Shown: positions 6,420 through 17,858, counted from the first letter of the stretch. The stretch: DNA of 43,304 bases from an uncultured Pelagibacteraceae bacterium (GCA_902518155.1 CABYFA010000009.1:1-43304), one strand, 5' to 3'. Program-made: numbers and translations. Notes: a model not told the origin generated them from the sequence alone.

Positions 6420-9005
6420 AGTAATTTAGTTCCAAACAATGATCCGACATTAATGTTTGCCAATTCTGGAATGGTACAATTTAAGAATGTATTTACCGGT
6501 TTAGAAAAAAGAGATTATCAAAGAGCTACCACTTCTCAAAAATGTGTCAGAGCAGGAGGTAAACATAATGATTTAGAGAATGTTGGTTACACTCCAAGAC
6601 ATCATACTTTCTTTGAAATGTTGGGAAACTTTTCTTTCGGGGACTATTTTAAAGAGAGAGGAATTGAACTTGCATGGAATTTAATCACTAAAGATTTTGG
6701 TTTAGATAAAAATAGACTTTATGTAACAGTTTTTCATGAAGATGATGAAGCCTTCAATTTTTGGAAGAAAATAGCGGGTTTTAACGATGATAGAATTATC
6801 AGAATTTCGACGTCAGATAATTTCTGGTCAATGGGTGAAACAGGTCCTTGTGGACCTTGCTCAGAAATATTTTATGATCATGGTGATCATTTAAAAGGTA
6901 GTTTACCAGGAACAAAGGATCAAGATGGAGATCGTTTTATTGAGATTTGGAACTTGGTATTTATGCAATATGAACAAGTTTCAAAAGATAAAAGAATAGA
7001 TTTACCCAAACCATCTGTAGATACCGGAATGGGATTGGAGAGAATAGCCGCTCTTTTACAAGGCACACACGACAATTATCAAACTGATCATTTTAAGAAA
7101 TTAATAAGTTCGATATCAGATGTAACTAAAGTTAAACAAGCTGATAATAACATATCAAGTTTTAGAGTAATTGCTGATCACTTAAGAGCAAGTTCATTTC
7201 TTTTAGCTGAAGGTGTTCTACCATCCAATGAGGGTCGTGGATATGTCTTAAGAAGAATTATGAGAAGAGGTATGAGGCATTCTCATTTATTGGGATCAAA
7301 AGAACCTATTTTTTACAAAATTTTTGAGTCTTTAAAAAATGAAATGTCTGGAAATTATCCAGAGTTAGAGCGATCCGAGTCTTTGATAACAGAAACATTA
7401 AAAATGGAAGAGGAAAAATTTTTAGTTTTACTTGATCGAGGAATTAAAATTTTGAATGATGAAATTTCAAAAATTGATAAAGTGTTATCAGGTGAAGTAG
7501 CTTTTAAATTATATGACACTTATGGTTTTCCATTAGATCTCACAGAAGATATTTTAAAAAATAAATCATTAAAAGTTGACCATCGAAAATTTGATGAGTT
7601 GATGAAAAAAAGCAAAGAACTTGCAAAAAAGAATTGGAAAGGATCTGGGGACAGCTCAGAGGAAGCAATTTGGTTTTCAATTAAAGATAAAACTGGTTCT
7701 ACAGAATTTTTGGGTTACGAGTCTAATCAATCTGAGGGAGTAGTGTTAAATTTAATTAAAAACAAGCAGGAGTCAAAATTATTAGCTACTGGAGAAGAAG
7801 GAATGATTATAACTAATCAAACCCCCTTTTATGGTGAGTCAGGAGGACAACTTGGAGATAAAGGTACAATAGTTTCTGGAAATTCAGTTTTTGAAGTTGA
7901 GGATACACAAAAAAAACTTGGAGATTTATTTGTTCATTATGGATCAGTCAAAACTGGAGAAATTAAAATTAATGATGTAGTTGAAATGAAAATTGATGTT
8001 GAGAGAAGAAACAATTTAAAAGCTTATCATTCTGCAACTCACTTACTTCATGAGTCATTAAGAAGAACTTTAGGTAAGCACGTGATGCAGAAAGGATCAT
8101 TAGTTGCACCAGATCGTTTGAGGTTTGACTTTAGTCACATGAAACCGATTACTAATGAGGAATTAGAGACAATAGATAAATTAGTTAACGAATACGTTAA
8201 AAATGGTTCTGAAGTGACCACAAGAATTATGACACCTAAAGCTGCAATAGAAAAGGGAGCGTTAGCTTTTTTTGGTGAAAAATATGGTGAAGAAGTACGT
8301 GTTGTTTCAATGGGTAAGGAAAAAGATGCTTATTTCTCAACAGAATTATGTGGTGGAACCCATGTAAAAAATACTGGAGATATTGGAAAATTTAAAACTG
8401 TCAGTCAATCATCTATTGCTGCAGGAGTAAGAAGAGTTGAGGCTTTAAGAGATAAACAGCTTGAGGATTTTATTAAGAATAAAGAAAAACTTTCAACTTT
8501 ATCTGTACAAAATGATGAGGAGACTATCAAAGGCTTATCATCACAAATAATCAAACTTGGAGGTAAACCGAAAGTTGATAATAAAGATTTAAAAGAAATT
8601 ATAAAAAATCTTTCAAAACAACTTGAACAATTAAATGTTAATTCAGTTCTTCAAGATAAAACAAAAAATATTATTAATGATCAAAAAATAAAGGATATAA
8701 AAGTTCGATTTCAAAAAGTTCAAGATTTACCCCCTAAAGATCTGAGAAAATTAGTTGATAGTGGAAAAAAAGAACTTGGCGATGGAATTGTAATTGTCTT
8801 TGCAAGTAGTGAAGATAAAGTTGGTTTAGGAGTTGGTGTCACTGAAAAACTGGTTGATAAATATGATGCTATAAAATTTGCAAAATTAGGTTCAGAAATT
8901 ATTGGTGGTAAAGGTGGGGGTGGCCGAAAAGATTTTGCCCAAGCAGGGGGAAAGGATAAAAACAAAATTGATGAGGCTTTTGAAAAACTAAAGGCTTTAA
9001 TTTAG
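6339..9005 (+). CDS. alaS: Alanyl-tRNA synthetase
   Basis: An 888-residue class II synthetase of normal length (E. coli 876). The N-terminal catalytic core starts [18 protein letters not shown] and contains [25 protein letters not shown] in motif order; the tRNA-recognition helices follow. The editing domain carries the zinc/catalytic [11 protein letters not shown] and CGGTH motifs that clear Ser- and Gly-tRNAAla. The C-Ala domain ends with a Gly-rich [16 protein letters not shown]. It charges tRNAAla with alanine in the cytoplasm. The start lies inside a direct repeat whose other copy follows recA, implying that recA and alaS were once adjacent. The stop overlaps the convergent icd stop by 9 nt. 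Confidence 0.98.
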   Translation: MAQKSLNEIRSRFLKYFEKNDHKIVESSNLVPNNDPTLMFANSGMVQFKNVFTGLEKRDYQRATTSQKCVRAGGKHNDLENVGYTPRHHTFFEMLGNFSFGDYFKERGIELAWNLITKDFGLDKNRLYVTVFHEDDEAFNFWKKIAGFNDDRIIRISTSDNFWSMGETGPCGPCSEIFYDHGDHLKGSLPGTKDQDGDRFIEIWNLVFMQYEQVSKDKRIDLPKPSVDTGMGLERIAALLQGTHDNYQTDHFKKLISSISDVTKVKQADNNISSFRVIADHLRASSFLLAEGVLPSNEGRGYVLRRIMRRGMRHSHLLGSKEPIFYKIFESLKNEMSGNYPELERSESLITETLKMEEEKFLVLLDRGIKILNDEISKIDKVLSGEVAFKLYDTYGFPLDLTEDILKNKSLKVDHRKFDELMKKSKELAKKNWKGSGDSSEEAIWFSIKDKTGSTEFLGYESNQSEGVVLNLIKNKQESKLLATGEEGMIITNQTPFYGESGGQLGDKGTIVSGNSVFEVEDTQKKLGDLFVHYGSVKTGEIKINDVVEMKIDVERRNNLKAYHSATHLLHESLRRTLGKHVMQKGSLVAPDRLRFDFSHMKPITNEELETIDKLVNEYVKNGSEVTTRIMTPKAAIEKGALAFFGEKYGEEVRVVSMGKEKDAYFSTELCGGTHVKNTGDIGKFKTVSQSSIAAGVRRVEALRDKQLEDFIKNKEKLSTLSVQNDEETIKGLSSQIIKLGGKPKVDNKDLKEIIKNLSKQLEQLNVNSVLQDKTKNIINDQKIKDIKVRFQKVQDLPPKDLRKLVDSGKKELGDGIVIVFASSEDKVGLGVGVTEKLVDKYDAIKFAKLGSEIIGGKGGGGRKDFAQAGGKDKNKIDEAFEKLKALI

Positions 9006-10211
9006 CTTCTGTTTAAGATTGTTATCAATTACATCCAGAAATTGATTTGTTGTTAGATATTTACTTGAAGGTCCAACCAATATTGCAAGATCTTTTGTCA
9101 TGGAGCCATTTTCAACACTTTCAATACAAACTTTTTCAATTGTGTTCGCAAATTTAATCAGCTCATCATTGCTATCAAGTTTTCCTCTATGTGCTAATCC
9201 TCTTGTCCATGCAAAAATCGAGGCAATTGGATTTGTGGAAGTTTCTTTACCTTGTTGATGCATTCTGTAATGTCTGGTTACTGTTCCGTGTGCTGCTTCT
9301 GCCTCCATTATTTTTCCATCAGGTGTAAGCAGTGTACTTGTCATTAAACCAAGTGAGCCATATCCTTGAGCCATAGTATCTGACTGAACGTCACCATCAT
9401 AATTTTTACACGCCCATATATACTTGCCGCTCCATTTCATTGCACACGCTACCATGTCATCAATTAACCTGTGTTCATAAGTAATTTTTGCATCCTCAAA
9501 TTTTCTCTTGAATTCTTTATTATAGACTTCTTCAAATATATCTTTAAATCTTCCATCGTATTTTTTTAGAATTGTATTTTTAGTTGATAAGTAAACTGGC
9601 CAATTCTTAATTAATCCATAACTAAAACAAGATCTTGCGAAATCCTCGATTGATTTATCTAAATTATACATTGAGAGCGCAACTCCTGGACCAGTAAAAT
9701 TAAATACTTCATATTTAATTTCGTCTTTACCATCTTCAGAGGTCCATTTAACTTCCATCTTACCTTTACCAGGCACTTTGAAATCTGTTGCTCTATATTG
9801 ATCTCCAAATGCATGTCTCCCGATCACTACTGGGTCAGACCATGATGGTACAAGTTTTGGGATATTAGAACAAATTATGGGTTCTCTAAAAACAGTTCCT
9901 CCAATAATATTTCTAATAGTTCCGTTTGGAGATCTCCACATTTTCTTCAATTTAAACTCTTCAACTCGTGCTTCATCTGGAGTTATGGTTGCACATTTGA
10001 TACCGACACCAATTTTTTTTATTGCATTAGCAGAGTCGATAGTGATTTGATCATCAGAGTCATCTCTACTTTTCATTCCTAAATCGTAATATTCGATGCC
10101 AAGATCTAAATATGGAAGTATTAATTTTTTCTTGATAAATTCCCAGATTATTCTGGTCATTTCATCGCCATCTAACTCTACTATTGGGTTTTTAACGCTA
10201 ATTTTGCTCAC
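8997..10211 (-). CDS. icd: NADP-dependent isocitrate dehydrogenase (eukaryotic-type)
   Basis: A 404-residue enzyme of the dimeric, eukaryote-like IDH subfamily, recognisable by [17 protein letters not shown] at the N terminus, [36 protein letters not shown] and the C-terminal [12 protein letters not shown] cofactor segment. It oxidatively decarboxylates isocitrate to 2-oxoglutarate and makes NADPH. The frame begins with GTG at 10211; the next in-frame Met (MTRIIWE) is inside the conserved core, so GTG is the likely start. It converges on alaS with a 9-nt overlap and is divergent from psd with a 74-nt spacer that must hold both promoters. Confidence 0.96.
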   Translation of the reverse strand: MSKISVKNPIVELDGDEMTRIIWEFIKKKLILPYLDLGIEYYDLGMKSRDDSDDQITIDSANAIKKIGVGIKCATITPDEARVEEFKLKKMWRSPNGTIRNIIGGTVFREPIICSNIPKLVPSWSDPVVIGRHAFGDQYRATDFKVPGKGKMEVKWTSEDGKDEIKYEVFNFTGPGVALSMYNLDKSIEDFARSCFSYGLIKNWPVYLSTKNTILKKYDGRFKDIFEEVYNKEFKRKFEDAKITYEHRLIDDMVACAMKWSGKYIWACKNYDGDVQSDTMAQGYGSLGLMTSTLLTPDGKIMEAEAAHGTVTRHYRMHQQGKETSTNPIASIFAWTRGLAHRGKLDSNDELIKFANTIEKVCIESVENGSMTKDLAILVGPSSKYLTTNQFLDVIDNNLKQKLN

Positions 10212-10285
10212 TTATATTTTTATCTTAATAATTGAATTTCGCGATTTTATATACATATTAATGACAAATTATCAAATAGAAGAAT

Positions 10286-10933
10286 ATGTTTAGTAAGATA
10301 TTTCCAAAAATTCACGCTGAAGGTTATAAATTTTTAGTTATAGCCGGAATAATTACAATAGTATTTTATATTTTTAGTAATTTCTTAGGTCTTATTGGTA
10401 TAGTTTTAACTATTTGGGTTTATTATTTTTTTAGAGATCCAGAGAGAGTTATTATAAATGATGATAATTATCTTGTTAGTCCAGCAGATGGTGAGGTGAT
10501 TAAAGTTGAAGAAGTTGACGGGCCTAAAGAACTTGGTCTGGAGAACAAAAGGTTAAAAAAGATTAGTGTTTTCATGAATGTTTTTGATTGTCATGTAAAC
10601 AGAACTCCATGTGCAGGGAAGATTGAGGAAATTTTATATAAGCCAGGCAAGTTTGTAAATGCTTCATTAGATAAAGCAAGTGAGGACAATGAAAGAAATT
10701 ACTTCAAAATTAAAGACCCTCACAACAATGATATTATAGTTGTTCAAATAGCTGGACTGGTTGCACGAAGAATAGTTTGTGAGTCAAATAAAGATCAAGA
10801 GTTGAAACAAGGAGATCGTATTGGCATGATACGATTTGGTAGTAGAGCCGATATCTATTATGAAAATTACGAGCCTCTTGTAAAAGTTGGTCAAAAAGCT
10901 ATTTCAGGGGAGACACTTCTTGCAAAAAAATAA
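10286..10933 (+). CDS. psd: Phosphatidylserine decarboxylase proenzyme, short form
   Basis: A 215-residue Psd of the short type II kind. One or two membrane segments cover about residues 15-48, then come SPADGEV, NVFDCHVNRTP (His of the catalytic centre) and the self-cleavage site RFGSRAD with Gly185-Ser186. Cleavage yields a pyruvoyl-bearing alpha chain that turns phosphatidylserine into phosphatidylethanolamine at the inner membrane. It ends 1 nt before pssA, so the two consecutive steps of PE synthesis are encoded together. Confidence 0.94.
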   Translation: MFSKIFPKIHAEGYKFLVIAGIITIVFYIFSNFLGLIGIVLTIWVYYFFRDPERVIINDDNYLVSPADGEVIKVEEVDGPKELGLENKRLKKISVFMNVFDCHVNRTPCAGKIEEILYKPGKFVNASLDKASEDNERNYFKIKDPHNNDIIVVQIAGLVARRIVCESNKDQELKQGDRIGMIRFGSRADIYYENYEPLVKVGQKAISGETLLAKK

Positions 10934-10934
10934 T

Positions 10935-11738
10935 ATGGAACAAAAAAAACCAAATCTTAAAATTGTAGCGGATAAAAAAAGCGCAAGAATGATTTTACCA
11001 AACATGTTAACACTGATGGGCGTATGTATTGGTTTAAGTTCAATTCGATTTGCTTTGGATGGAAGATTTGAAATAGCAATTATTGCAATAATTTTTGCTG
11101 CATTAATTGATGGTTTAGATGGAAGAATAGCCAGACTTATTAAGGGAACTTCAAAAGTTGGAAAAGAATTAGATTCTTTAACGGATGTTATAAGTTTTGG
11201 AGTTGCTCCAGCATTTATTATGTATTTCTGGAAATTAAATACTTTAGGTCGATTTGGATGGTTATTATGTTTAGTTTATGTAATTTGTGTTGCTTTAAGA
11301 TTAGCAAGATTTAATGTTAATTCAAATCAGGATCCTTCCTGGAAAGATAACTTTTTTGAAGGAGTGCCATCTCCAGCTGGTGCAATATTATTGTTAACTC
11401 CACTAATAATAAGCCTTAGTAGTTTTGATTATATTCAACTTAATTTTAATATTATTGTTCCAATTTTTTTTGTGGTAACATCATTGCTTCTTATTAGTAA
11501 ATTTCCGAGTTATTCATTTAAAAAAATTGTCATACCAAGAAAGACAACGATATTTTTATTATTTGGCATAGTTCTATTTTTTGGACTATTGTTAGTTTAT
11601 ACATTTAATGTAATTGCAATAAGTTCTTTAGTTTATGTACTTTTATTACCAATTAGCTTTTTTCATTTTCAAAAATTAAAAAAACAACACGAAAATGACA
11701 AAATTCAAGAGGATGATGATCTTGAAGACATACTTTAA
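10935..11738 (+). CDS. pssA: CDP-diacylglycerol-serine O-phosphatidyltransferase
   Basis: About 267 residues from the ATG at 10935, directly after the psd stop. The frame is open further upstream to 10887 inside psd, but the first part of that extension is psd-coding DNA and the 10935 start gives the normal family beginning. The CDP-alcohol phosphatidyltransferase motif is complete: D62-G-x2-A66-R67-x8-G76-x3-D80-x3-D84. About six to eight hydrophobic segments follow. It makes phosphatidylserine from CDP-diacylglycerol and serine, feeding Psd. The acidic tail (EDDDLEDIL) is unremarkable. The stop overlaps the next gene by 1 nt (TAATG). Confidence 0.94.
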   Translation: MEQKKPNLKIVADKKSARMILPNMLTLMGVCIGLSSIRFALDGRFEIAIIAIIFAALIDGLDGRIARLIKGTSKVGKELDSLTDVISFGVAPAFIMYFWKLNTLGRFGWLLCLVYVICVALRLARFNVNSNQDPSWKDNFFEGVPSPAGAILLLTPLIISLSSFDYIQLNFNIIVPIFFVVTSLLLISKFPSYSFKKIVIPRKTTIFLLFGIVLFFGLLLVYTFNVIAISSLVYVLLLPISFFHFQKLKKQHENDKIQEDDDLEDIL

Positions 11739-12649
11739 TGAAAAAAAACACAATAGTTTCTCTTGCTGATGCTAACTATTTTCCTTTGTTAGAGGAATTA
11801 ATTAATTCTATAAAAAGATTTAAAGAAAGTGAGAATGTTGCGATCTGTATTTTAGATGCAGGCTTAAACAAAGATCAAAAAGAAAAATTATCTTCTAAAG
11901 TAGATGAAATTAAATCTGCTGAGTGGGATATTGAAGTTCCTCAATCTAAAGTTAAAGAAAAGGAATGGCTTAAAAGTCAAGTTTCAAGAGCATTTTTACC
12001 CAAATATTTTCCAAACTATGAAAAATATTTGTGGATTGATTGTGATGCCTGGGTAAATGATTGGAGTTCTGTTGAGCTTTACTTTCAAGCTTGCGATAAT
12101 GGTAAGTTGGGTATTACACAGACAATAGGACCTGGTTACAAAATTACGTCAAAAGTAAATTGGTTATTTGGAAAATTAGCAATAATCAAATCCCAGAATT
12201 TTAAACATGCAATAAAATCAAAAATTGGTACTGACAAAGCTAGAAAACTTGCATTTGCTCCACATATAAATATTGGTGTGTTTTCTCTCGAAAAAAATTC
12301 AAAAGGATGGAGTTTATGGCAAAATAATTTATCCAAAACACTTAAAGCTGGCAATATTTTTGGATCAGAAGGATTGGCGATAAATATGTCAGTTTATATT
12401 GATGATCTTGAAACAGAATTTTTACCCTTAAATTGCAATTGGATCACTAGCAATCTTTTACCGAAATATGATAAAAATCAAAAAACATTTGTAGAACCTT
12501 ATCTTCCTAATTACAAAATAGGTATAATGCATCTTGCAGCCGGAATATGGAAAGATGGTAAAGATATGCGAGTAGATAAAAGTATAAAAATAGAATTAGA
12601 AACTTTAGACAATAAAAAGATAAATAAAAGTTTAAGATTTGATACTTAG
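11738..12649 (+). CDS. GT8-like glycosyltransferase
   Basis: A 303-residue GT-A-fold protein. The N terminus VSLADANYFPLLEELINSI is the usual nucleotide-sugar entry, and the metal-binding DxD motif is in LWIDCDAWV (D101, D103). Later HINIGVFSL and the His in IGIMHLAAG resemble the acceptor and metal-His positions of family 8. No signal peptide or membrane helix is present. Acceptor and sugar cannot be deduced; surface glycan or lipid glycosylation is possible given the phospholipid genes before it. It overlaps pssA by 1 nt and abuts rlmE. Confidence 0.7.
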   Translation: MKKNTIVSLADANYFPLLEELINSIKRFKESENVAICILDAGLNKDQKEKLSSKVDEIKSAEWDIEVPQSKVKEKEWLKSQVSRAFLPKYFPNYEKYLWIDCDAWVNDWSSVELYFQACDNGKLGITQTIGPGYKITSKVNWLFGKLAIIKSQNFKHAIKSKIGTDKARKLAFAPHINIGVFSLEKNSKGWSLWQNNLSKTLKAGNIFGSEGLAINMSVYIDDLETEFLPLNCNWITSNLLPKYDKNQKTFVEPYLPNYKIGIMHLAAGIWKDGKDMRVDKSIKIELETLDNKKINKSLRFDT

Positions 12650-13261
12650 TTGAAAAAAAATAAAATTTCAAAAAATTGGATTAATAAACAAAGAAGAGAT
12701 ACTTATGTTCGTCAATCTAAAGTTGATGGTTATAGAGCTAGATCTGCATATAAATTAATTGAAATTGATAAAAAGTTTAAAGTTTTTAAGGGTGGAATTT
12801 CTGTGATAGATATTGGTGCTGCACCAGGAAGTTGGTCTCAATATGCTTCAAAGGTTGTAAAAAATGGAACAATTATCTCGATAGATTTAAAAAAAATGGA
12901 AAAAATTAAAAACACTATTCAAATTGAGGGTGATTTCACAGAACCCAATGTTCAAGAGAAAATAAAAAAAAATCTTAACAATCCAATTGATGTGGTTATG
13001 TCTGATATGGCAGTAAATACGACTGGAATAAAAGATGTTGATGCAATCCAAACCGGAGAGTTATGTAAAGAGGCGATGGTATTTTCAAAAGATGTAATAT
13101 CTGAAAAGGGTATTTTTATTGCTAAAATATTTATGGGCAGATCTTTTAATGAAATTGTCGCACTAGGAAAAAAAATTTTTAAGGAAGTAAAGGTTTTTAA
13201 ACCTAAGTCGAGTCGCAAAGACTCTAAAGAGAGTTTTATTATTTGTAAAAATCTTAGATAG
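12650..13261 (+). CDS. rlmE: 23S rRNA (U2552) 2'-O-methyltransferase RlmE/FtsJ
   Basis: A 203-residue SAM-dependent RNA methyltransferase. Motif I is IDIGAAPGSWS (about 53-63). The catalytic tetrad K-D-K-E is present as K35, D119 (SDMAVN), K159 (AKIFMG) and E194 (KESFIICK), with the same spacing as E. coli RlmE. It methylates U2552 in the A loop of 23S rRNA late in 50S assembly. The start is a TTG immediately after the preceding TAG; the conserved N-terminal DGYRARSAYKL requires a start near here and there is no ATG alternative. Coupled translation with the upstream gene is likely. Confidence 0.93.
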   Translation: MKKNKISKNWINKQRRDTYVRQSKVDGYRARSAYKLIEIDKKFKVFKGGISVIDIGAAPGSWSQYASKVVKNGTIISIDLKKMEKIKNTIQIEGDFTEPNVQEKIKKNLNNPIDVVMSDMAVNTTGIKDVDAIQTGELCKEAMVFSKDVISEKGIFIAKIFMGRSFNEIVALGKKIFKEVKVFKPKSSRKDSKESFIICKNLR

Positions 13262-13298
13262 ACACTTTTAATTTAAAAGGAATCATATATAAAAGATT

Positions 13299-14375
13299 AT
13301 GGTTCCTATAAAAGAAGCACTTACCTTTGACGATGTTACTTTAGTTCCTAAGTACTCTGAAATATTACCCTCAGAGGTTGACACGAGTATAAAATTAACA
13401 GACACATTAAAACTTAAAATTCCACTCTTATCATCAGCTATGGATACTGTAACCGAAAGCAAAATGGCTATCGCTATTGCAAAATCTGGTGGACTAGGAA
13501 TAATCCACAGAAATTTAGATATCAAAAAACAAGTTCTCGAAGTTAGGAAAGTAAAAAAACAAAAATTAATAGTAGGTGCAGCTGTGGGAGCAGGACCTAA
13601 CGAGTTCAAAAGAGTTGAAGCACTATTAAAAGAAAAGTTGGATATGATTGTTGTGGACACTGCTCACGGACATACCAAAAAAGTTTCTGAAATAATTAGA
13701 TTTATCAAAAAAATTAAAAATAAAAAAACAGCTCTATGTGCTGGAAATATAGCAACACCAGATGCAGCTAAATTTTTACTTAAATTAGGCGTTGATGTAA
13801 TTAAGGTTGGGATTGGTCCCGGTTCTATCTGCACAACTAGGTTGGTTGCGGGTATTGGAGTTCCTCAATTAAGTGCAATATTAAATGTGAGAAACGGCAT
13901 AAAGAATAAAAATGTAAAAATTATTTCTGATGGAGGGATAAAATACTCAGGTGATCTCGCTAAAGCTTTTGCTGCTGGCGCTGATGCAGTCATGATAGGT
14001 TCATTGTTTGCAGGAACTGATGAAACGCCGGGTAAACTCATAAAAAAAAATGGTAAACTATTTAAAAGTTTTAGAGGCATGGGCTCAGTAGGAGCGATGA
14101 ACAAAGGCTCGGCTGATCGATATTTTCAAAAAAAACAAAAAGACAGTTCAAAGTATGTGCCCGAGGGAGTAGAAGGATTAGCAAAATACAAAGGTAAAGT
14201 TGATAAAGTTATTTTTAAATTAGTTGGTGGATTAAGATCATCTATGGGTTATCTTGGTTCCAAACAGATAAAATATTTAAGATATAAACCGCAATTTGTT
14301 AAAATTACAAAAGCTGGATTTTATGAAAGTATGGTTCATAATGTCGATATCGTTAAAAGTGATAGTAAATACTGA
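13299..14375 (+). CDS. guaB: IMP dehydrogenase lacking CBS domains
   Basis: A 358-residue IMPDH, about 130 residues shorter than the usual 480-500. The start [11 protein letters not shown], the catalytic loop GSICTTR (C178), and the flap/C-terminal [17 protein letters not shown] all match IMPDH. The two CBS domains normally inserted between the HRNLDIKKQ and VGAAVGAG strands are missing: these motifs are only about 13 residues apart. It oxidises IMP to XMP with NAD, the first GMP-specific step; guaA, for the second step, is two genes downstream. Loss of the Bateman module should remove ATP/GTP allosteric control. It overlaps the next gene by 1 nt. Confidence 0.95.
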   Translation: MVPIKEALTFDDVTLVPKYSEILPSEVDTSIKLTDTLKLKIPLLSSAMDTVTESKMAIAIAKSGGLGIIHRNLDIKKQVLEVRKVKKQKLIVGAAVGAGPNEFKRVEALLKEKLDMIVVDTAHGHTKKVSEIIRFIKKIKNKKTALCAGNIATPDAAKFLLKLGVDVIKVGIGPGSICTTRLVAGIGVPQLSAILNVRNGIKNKNVKIISDGGIKYSGDLAKAFAAGADAVMIGSLFAGTDETPGKLIKKNGKLFKSFRGMGSVGAMNKGSADRYFQKKQKDSSKYVPEGVEGLAKYKGKVDKVIFKLVGGLRSSMGYLGSKQIKYLRYKPQFVKITKAGFYESMVHNVDIVKSDSKY

Positions 14376-14815
14376 TGACAAAAATATTTAAATTAATTTC
14401 TTTATTTTATTTCATAATCAATAGCATGAGCATTGCAATAGCGGATGAAAATTTTTTTAATAGAGGTTTAAAATTATTCAAAGATAAAAAATATGAGGAC
14501 GCTAGGTTTATGTTTGAAAGAGGTATAGTATTTAATCCTAAAGACTCAAATTCTTATCTTTATTTAGCAAAAATTTACAACATTCAAGAAGATCAAGATA
14601 AAGAAGAAAAAAATTTGGAAGCAACATTATTAATTGAACCTAATAACGAGGAAGCAATATTAATGTCTATGAAAATAGCTTTAGAGAGATCTAATTATTC
14701 AAAAGTAAAAGATTTATCTAATACTTTTTCTAAGGTTTGCAAAAAACTCTGTAATGAAAACAAAGAAATTTTAGACACCCTTGCAAATATAGAACCCAAA
14801 AAAAATGAGTCTTGA
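14375..14815 (+). CDS. Secreted/periplasmic TPR protein
   Basis: A 146-residue protein with an N-terminal signal peptide (hydrophobic residues 6-22, likely cleavage after IAIA) and two or three tetratricopeptide repeats ([29 protein letters not shown] and the following unit). It is probably periplasmic and a protein-protein adaptor. Sitting between guaB and guaA with overlaps of 1 and 11 nt it belongs to the same transcript, but nothing in the sequence links it to purine synthesis. Partner unknown. Confidence 0.75.
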   Translation: MTKIFKLISLFYFIINSMSIAIADENFFNRGLKLFKDKKYEDARFMFERGIVFNPKDSNSYLYLAKIYNIQEDQDKEEKNLEATLLIEPNNEEAILMSMKIALERSNYSKVKDLSNTFSKVCKKLCNENKEILDTLANIEPKKNES

Positions 14816-16367
14816 TAAGAATTTGAACAAAATCTTAATAATAGATTTTGGTTCACAATTTACTCAGTTAATAGCCAGGCGAATAAGAGAGTCAGGAGTT
14901 TATTCCGAAATTATAAGTCATAGAAAGGTTAAAAATAAAGATATTGATAATTCAATTAAAGGAATAATTCTATCAGGTGGACCATTAAATGTTTACCAGA
15001 TTAATAAATATTCTTTTGATAAAAGGATTATCGAAAATCAAATACCAGTCTTAGGTATTTGTTTTGGTCATCAAATTTTATCAAAACTTAATGGTGGCAG
15101 AGTTAAACAATCAAAGTATAGAGAGTTTGGATTAGCAAATATTCGCAAAAAGAGGGAAAGTATTCTGACAAAAAACTTCTTTAATAAAAAAAATATTAAT
15201 AAGGTTTGGATGAGCCACGCTGATCAAGTTTCAAAACTTCCCAAAAATTTTAACGTTATTGCCTCAAGTCAAAACTCTAAATATGCTATTATCGAAAATA
15301 AGAAAAAAAATTTTTATGGTGTTCAGTTTCATCCCGAAGTTACCCATACAGAAAATGGAAAAAAATTAATAAATAATTTTATATTCTTGATATGTAAAAT
15401 TAAAAGAAATTGGTCATCAAAAGATCAAAAGATTAAATTAATAAAAGATGTTCAAAATTTAGTCGGTAAAAATAAAGTAATATGTGCATTATCAGGTGGC
15501 GTTGATAGCAGTGTTGTCGCTCAACTATTGAATAAAGCAATTGGTAAAAGATTATTTTGTATCTTCGTTAACACGGGTCTTCTTAGAAAAAATGAGGAAA
15601 TACAAGTAGTTAAAACTTTTAAAAAAAAATTAAAAATAAATCTGATTTATGTGAATGCAGAAAATGAATTTTTGAGAAAGCTCAAAAATGTTTCTGACCC
15701 AGAGAAAAAAAGAAAAATAATTGGAAATTTATTTATAAAAATTTTTGAAAGATACGCTAAAAGAATAAAAAATGTTAAATTTTTGGCACAAGGAACGCTT
15801 TATCCTGATCTTATTGAAAGTAAATCAGTGACCGGAAGCCAAACTTCAAAGATTAAATCTCATCATAATGTAGGTGGTTTACCAAAGAAAATGAAACTTA
15901 AACTGGTAGAACCATTGAAATTTTTATTTAAAGATGAAGTTAGAAAATTAGGATTAGAATTAAAACTAAGTAGAGAAATTATTTCAAGACATCCCTTTCC
16001 AGGACCTGGTCTGGCGATCAGAATGCCTGGCATTATTACTAAAGAAAAAATCAAAATTTTAAAAGAAGCTGACAATTATTTTATACAAGCTTTAAGAGAT
16101 CACAATTTATATAATAAAATTTGGCAGGCCTATGCTGCATTGCTTCCAGTCAAAACAGTTGGTGTCATGGGTGATAATCGAACTTATGAATATTTGTGTT
16201 TATTAAGAGCAATTACATCTGAGGATGGAATGACAGCTGATTTTTATGACTTTAAAAAATCATTTATCCAAATGATTTCAAATAAAATTGTAAATAGCAT
16301 AAGAGGAGTAAATAGAGTAGTTTATGATGTTACATCTAAACCGCCGAGCACCATTGAGCTTGAATGA
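14805..16367 (+). CDS. guaA: GMP synthase (glutamine-hydrolysing)
   Basis: A 520-residue two-domain enzyme of standard length. The class I amidotransferase domain has nucleophile C86 in LGICFGHQ and the His-Glu pair in [10 protein letters not shown]. The ATP-pyrophosphatase domain carries the P loop [12 protein letters not shown], and the C-terminal dimerisation domain ends in [11 protein letters not shown]. It aminates XMP to GMP using glutamine and ATP. It overlaps the TPR gene before it by 11 nt and panB by 4 nt (ATGA). guaB is two genes upstream, so the GMP branch is one transcript. Confidence 0.97.
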   Translation: MSLDKNLNKILIIDFGSQFTQLIARRIRESGVYSEIISHRKVKNKDIDNSIKGIILSGGPLNVYQINKYSFDKRIIENQIPVLGICFGHQILSKLNGGRVKQSKYREFGLANIRKKRESILTKNFFNKKNINKVWMSHADQVSKLPKNFNVIASSQNSKYAIIENKKKNFYGVQFHPEVTHTENGKKLINNFIFLICKIKRNWSSKDQKIKLIKDVQNLVGKNKVICALSGGVDSSVVAQLLNKAIGKRLFCIFVNTGLLRKNEEIQVVKTFKKKLKINLIYVNAENEFLRKLKNVSDPEKKRKIIGNLFIKIFERYAKRIKNVKFLAQGTLYPDLIESKSVTGSQTSKIKSHHNVGGLPKKMKLKLVEPLKFLFKDEVRKLGLELKLSREIISRHPFPGPGLAIRMPGIITKEKIKILKEADNYFIQALRDHNLYNKIWQAYAALLPVKTVGVMGDNRTYEYLCLLRAITSEDGMTADFYDFKKSFIQMISNKIVNSIRGVNRVVYDVTSKPPSTIELE

Positions 16368-17137
16368 AAAAAATAAAAAAAATTATAAATAAAAAAAATA
16401 AATCTAAAATTGTTTGTCTTACTGCGTATTCAAAAAATATTGCAGAAGAGGTAGATAAATATGTTGATATTGTACTAGTGGGAGACTCGCTAGGTTCAGT
16501 TTTGTACAACTATTCAACTACCAGAAAAGTTACTATAACAGAAATGATCAATCATTCTAAGAGTGTAAGACTTGGAGTAAAAAAAAGTTTGATGGTTGTT
16601 GATATGCCATTTAATACCTATTCAACATCAAACACTGCTCTCAAGAATGCTAAAAAAATAATTAAGGAAACCAAGTGTGATGCAGTCAAGTTAGAAGGTG
16701 GAAAAAAAATAATCCATCAAATTAAACTATTAACCAAAAATAAGATTCCTGTGATGGGCCATCTTGGATTATTACCCCAATCAACCAAAGGCAAATTTAA
16801 ATCTAAAGGAAAGACTACAAAAGAAATCAATCAATTAATTAATGATGCTTTATTACTTCAAAATAATGGAGTTTTTGCAATTGTCCTGGAGTGTATAAAA
16901 ACACCAATAGCAAAACAAATTACAAAAAATTTAAATATTCCTACAATTGGAATTGGTTCATCTGTTCATTGCGATGGTCAGGTTCTTGTTACGGATGATT
17001 TAATTGGTCTAAACCAAACAAAAATAAAATTTGTTAAACAATATCTAAACGTAAAAAAATATATCAATGCCGGATTAAGAAAATATGCTTCAGAGGTAAG
17101 ATCTAAGAAATATCCAACTAAAAAACATTCGTATTAA
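16364..17137 (+). CDS. panB: 3-methyl-2-oxobutanoate hydroxymethyltransferase
   Basis: A 257-residue TIM-barrel PanB. Metal and substrate motifs are visible: [27 protein letters not shown] and [24 protein letters not shown]. It transfers a hydroxymethyl group from methylene-THF to ketoisovalerate, giving ketopantoate for pantothenate/CoA. It therefore draws on the same C1 pool as GcvTHP. Very Lys-rich, as usual for AT-rich genomes. It overlaps guaA by 4 nt and converges on terC with a 4-nt overlap. No panC is adjacent. Confidence 0.95.
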   Translation: MKKIKKIINKKNKSKIVCLTAYSKNIAEEVDKYVDIVLVGDSLGSVLYNYSTTRKVTITEMINHSKSVRLGVKKSLMVVDMPFNTYSTSNTALKNAKKIIKETKCDAVKLEGGKKIIHQIKLLTKNKIPVMGHLGLLPQSTKGKFKSKGKTTKEINQLINDALLLQNNGVFAIVLECIKTPIAKQITKNLNIPTIGIGSSVHCDGQVLVTDDLIGLNQTKIKFVKQYLNVKKYINAGLRKYASEVRSKKYPTKKHSY

Positions 17138-17745
17138 AAATATTTCTTAAATTGCTCGTTGATCGATAAAATTTCTAAATCTACTAAACCTCCAATTACT
17201 AATTGAAGGGCAACTAAAAGAATAAAACCTAAACCAACATAGGCAATCCATAAATGTTTTTGAATATAGCTTGCAAGATATGTCGCCATTGCCCCTGTTA
17301 AAATTACTGATAAAACCAGTCCAAATATCATAAAGCTAAAATTGCCTTTGGCAGCTCCAACAACACCTATCACATTGTCAAAACTGATTGTAATGTCTGC
17401 AAATAAAACTTTATAAACACTTTGAATATAAGATGGTTCTTTAGATTTTTTTGTTGGCGACTTTACTTTCTTTATTTCAAAAAGATCTTTTCTTAAATCA
17501 TTAACAATCCAGATTAAAAGTAAACCACCTAAAATTTTAATAAAATAAAATTTGAACAAGTAAGTTGCAAATAACGCAAAAATAACTTTAAATATTAAAG
17601 CACCAGCCACTCCCCATAAAATAATTTGTCTTCTATGTTTTGGTGCAAAGTTTGCAGCAATCAAACCAATGATAATTGCATTATCTGCTGCCAAGATTAT
17701 ATCGATAAAAATAATCTGAACTAATATGAGTGCTTCTTCTAACAA
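17134..17745 (-). CDS. TerC/YjbE family integral membrane protein
   Basis: A 203-residue inner membrane protein with about six to seven hydrophobic helices and the two acidic TerC signatures, DIILAADNAIIIGLIA near residue 15 and DITISFDNVIGVVGA near residue 117. The family is linked to metal ion (notably manganese) export and tellurium resistance; the substrate here is not known. The frame starts at a TTG at 17745, directly before the first conserved helix; the ATG 10 nt upstream is out of frame. It is divergent from dctP. Confidence 0.85.
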   Translation of the reverse strand: MLEEALILVQIIFIDIILAADNAIIIGLIAANFAPKHRRQIILWGVAGALIFKVIFALFATYLFKFYFIKILGGLLLIWIVNDLRKDLFEIKKVKSPTKKSKEPSYIQSVYKVLFADITISFDNVIGVVGAAKGNFSFMIFGLVLSVILTGAMATYLASYIQKHLWIAYVGLGFILLVALQLVIGGLVDLEILSINEQFKKYF

Positions 17746-17858
17746 AGTAATAGCATAGTATAAAATATTTAAAATAATTCAATTAAAAGTAGTATTATTT
17801 TTTTATTGATAATTATTTTAATACATAATGAAATAGTCTTAATAAAAATGGAGGACAA

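Noticed and set aside
10096..10293. Plus-strand 65-codon frame across the icd start and icd-psd spacer
   Set aside because: Mostly antisense to the conserved icd N terminus, overlaps the psd start, and has no recognisable features.
10887..10934. N-terminal extension of pssA
   Set aside because: The extra codons are inside psd in another frame; the ATG right after the psd stop gives the usual protein start.
13265..13279. CTTTTAATTTAAAAG palindrome before guaB
   Set aside because: All-AT apart from its ends with a 1-nt centre; too weak for a terminator and likely by chance.
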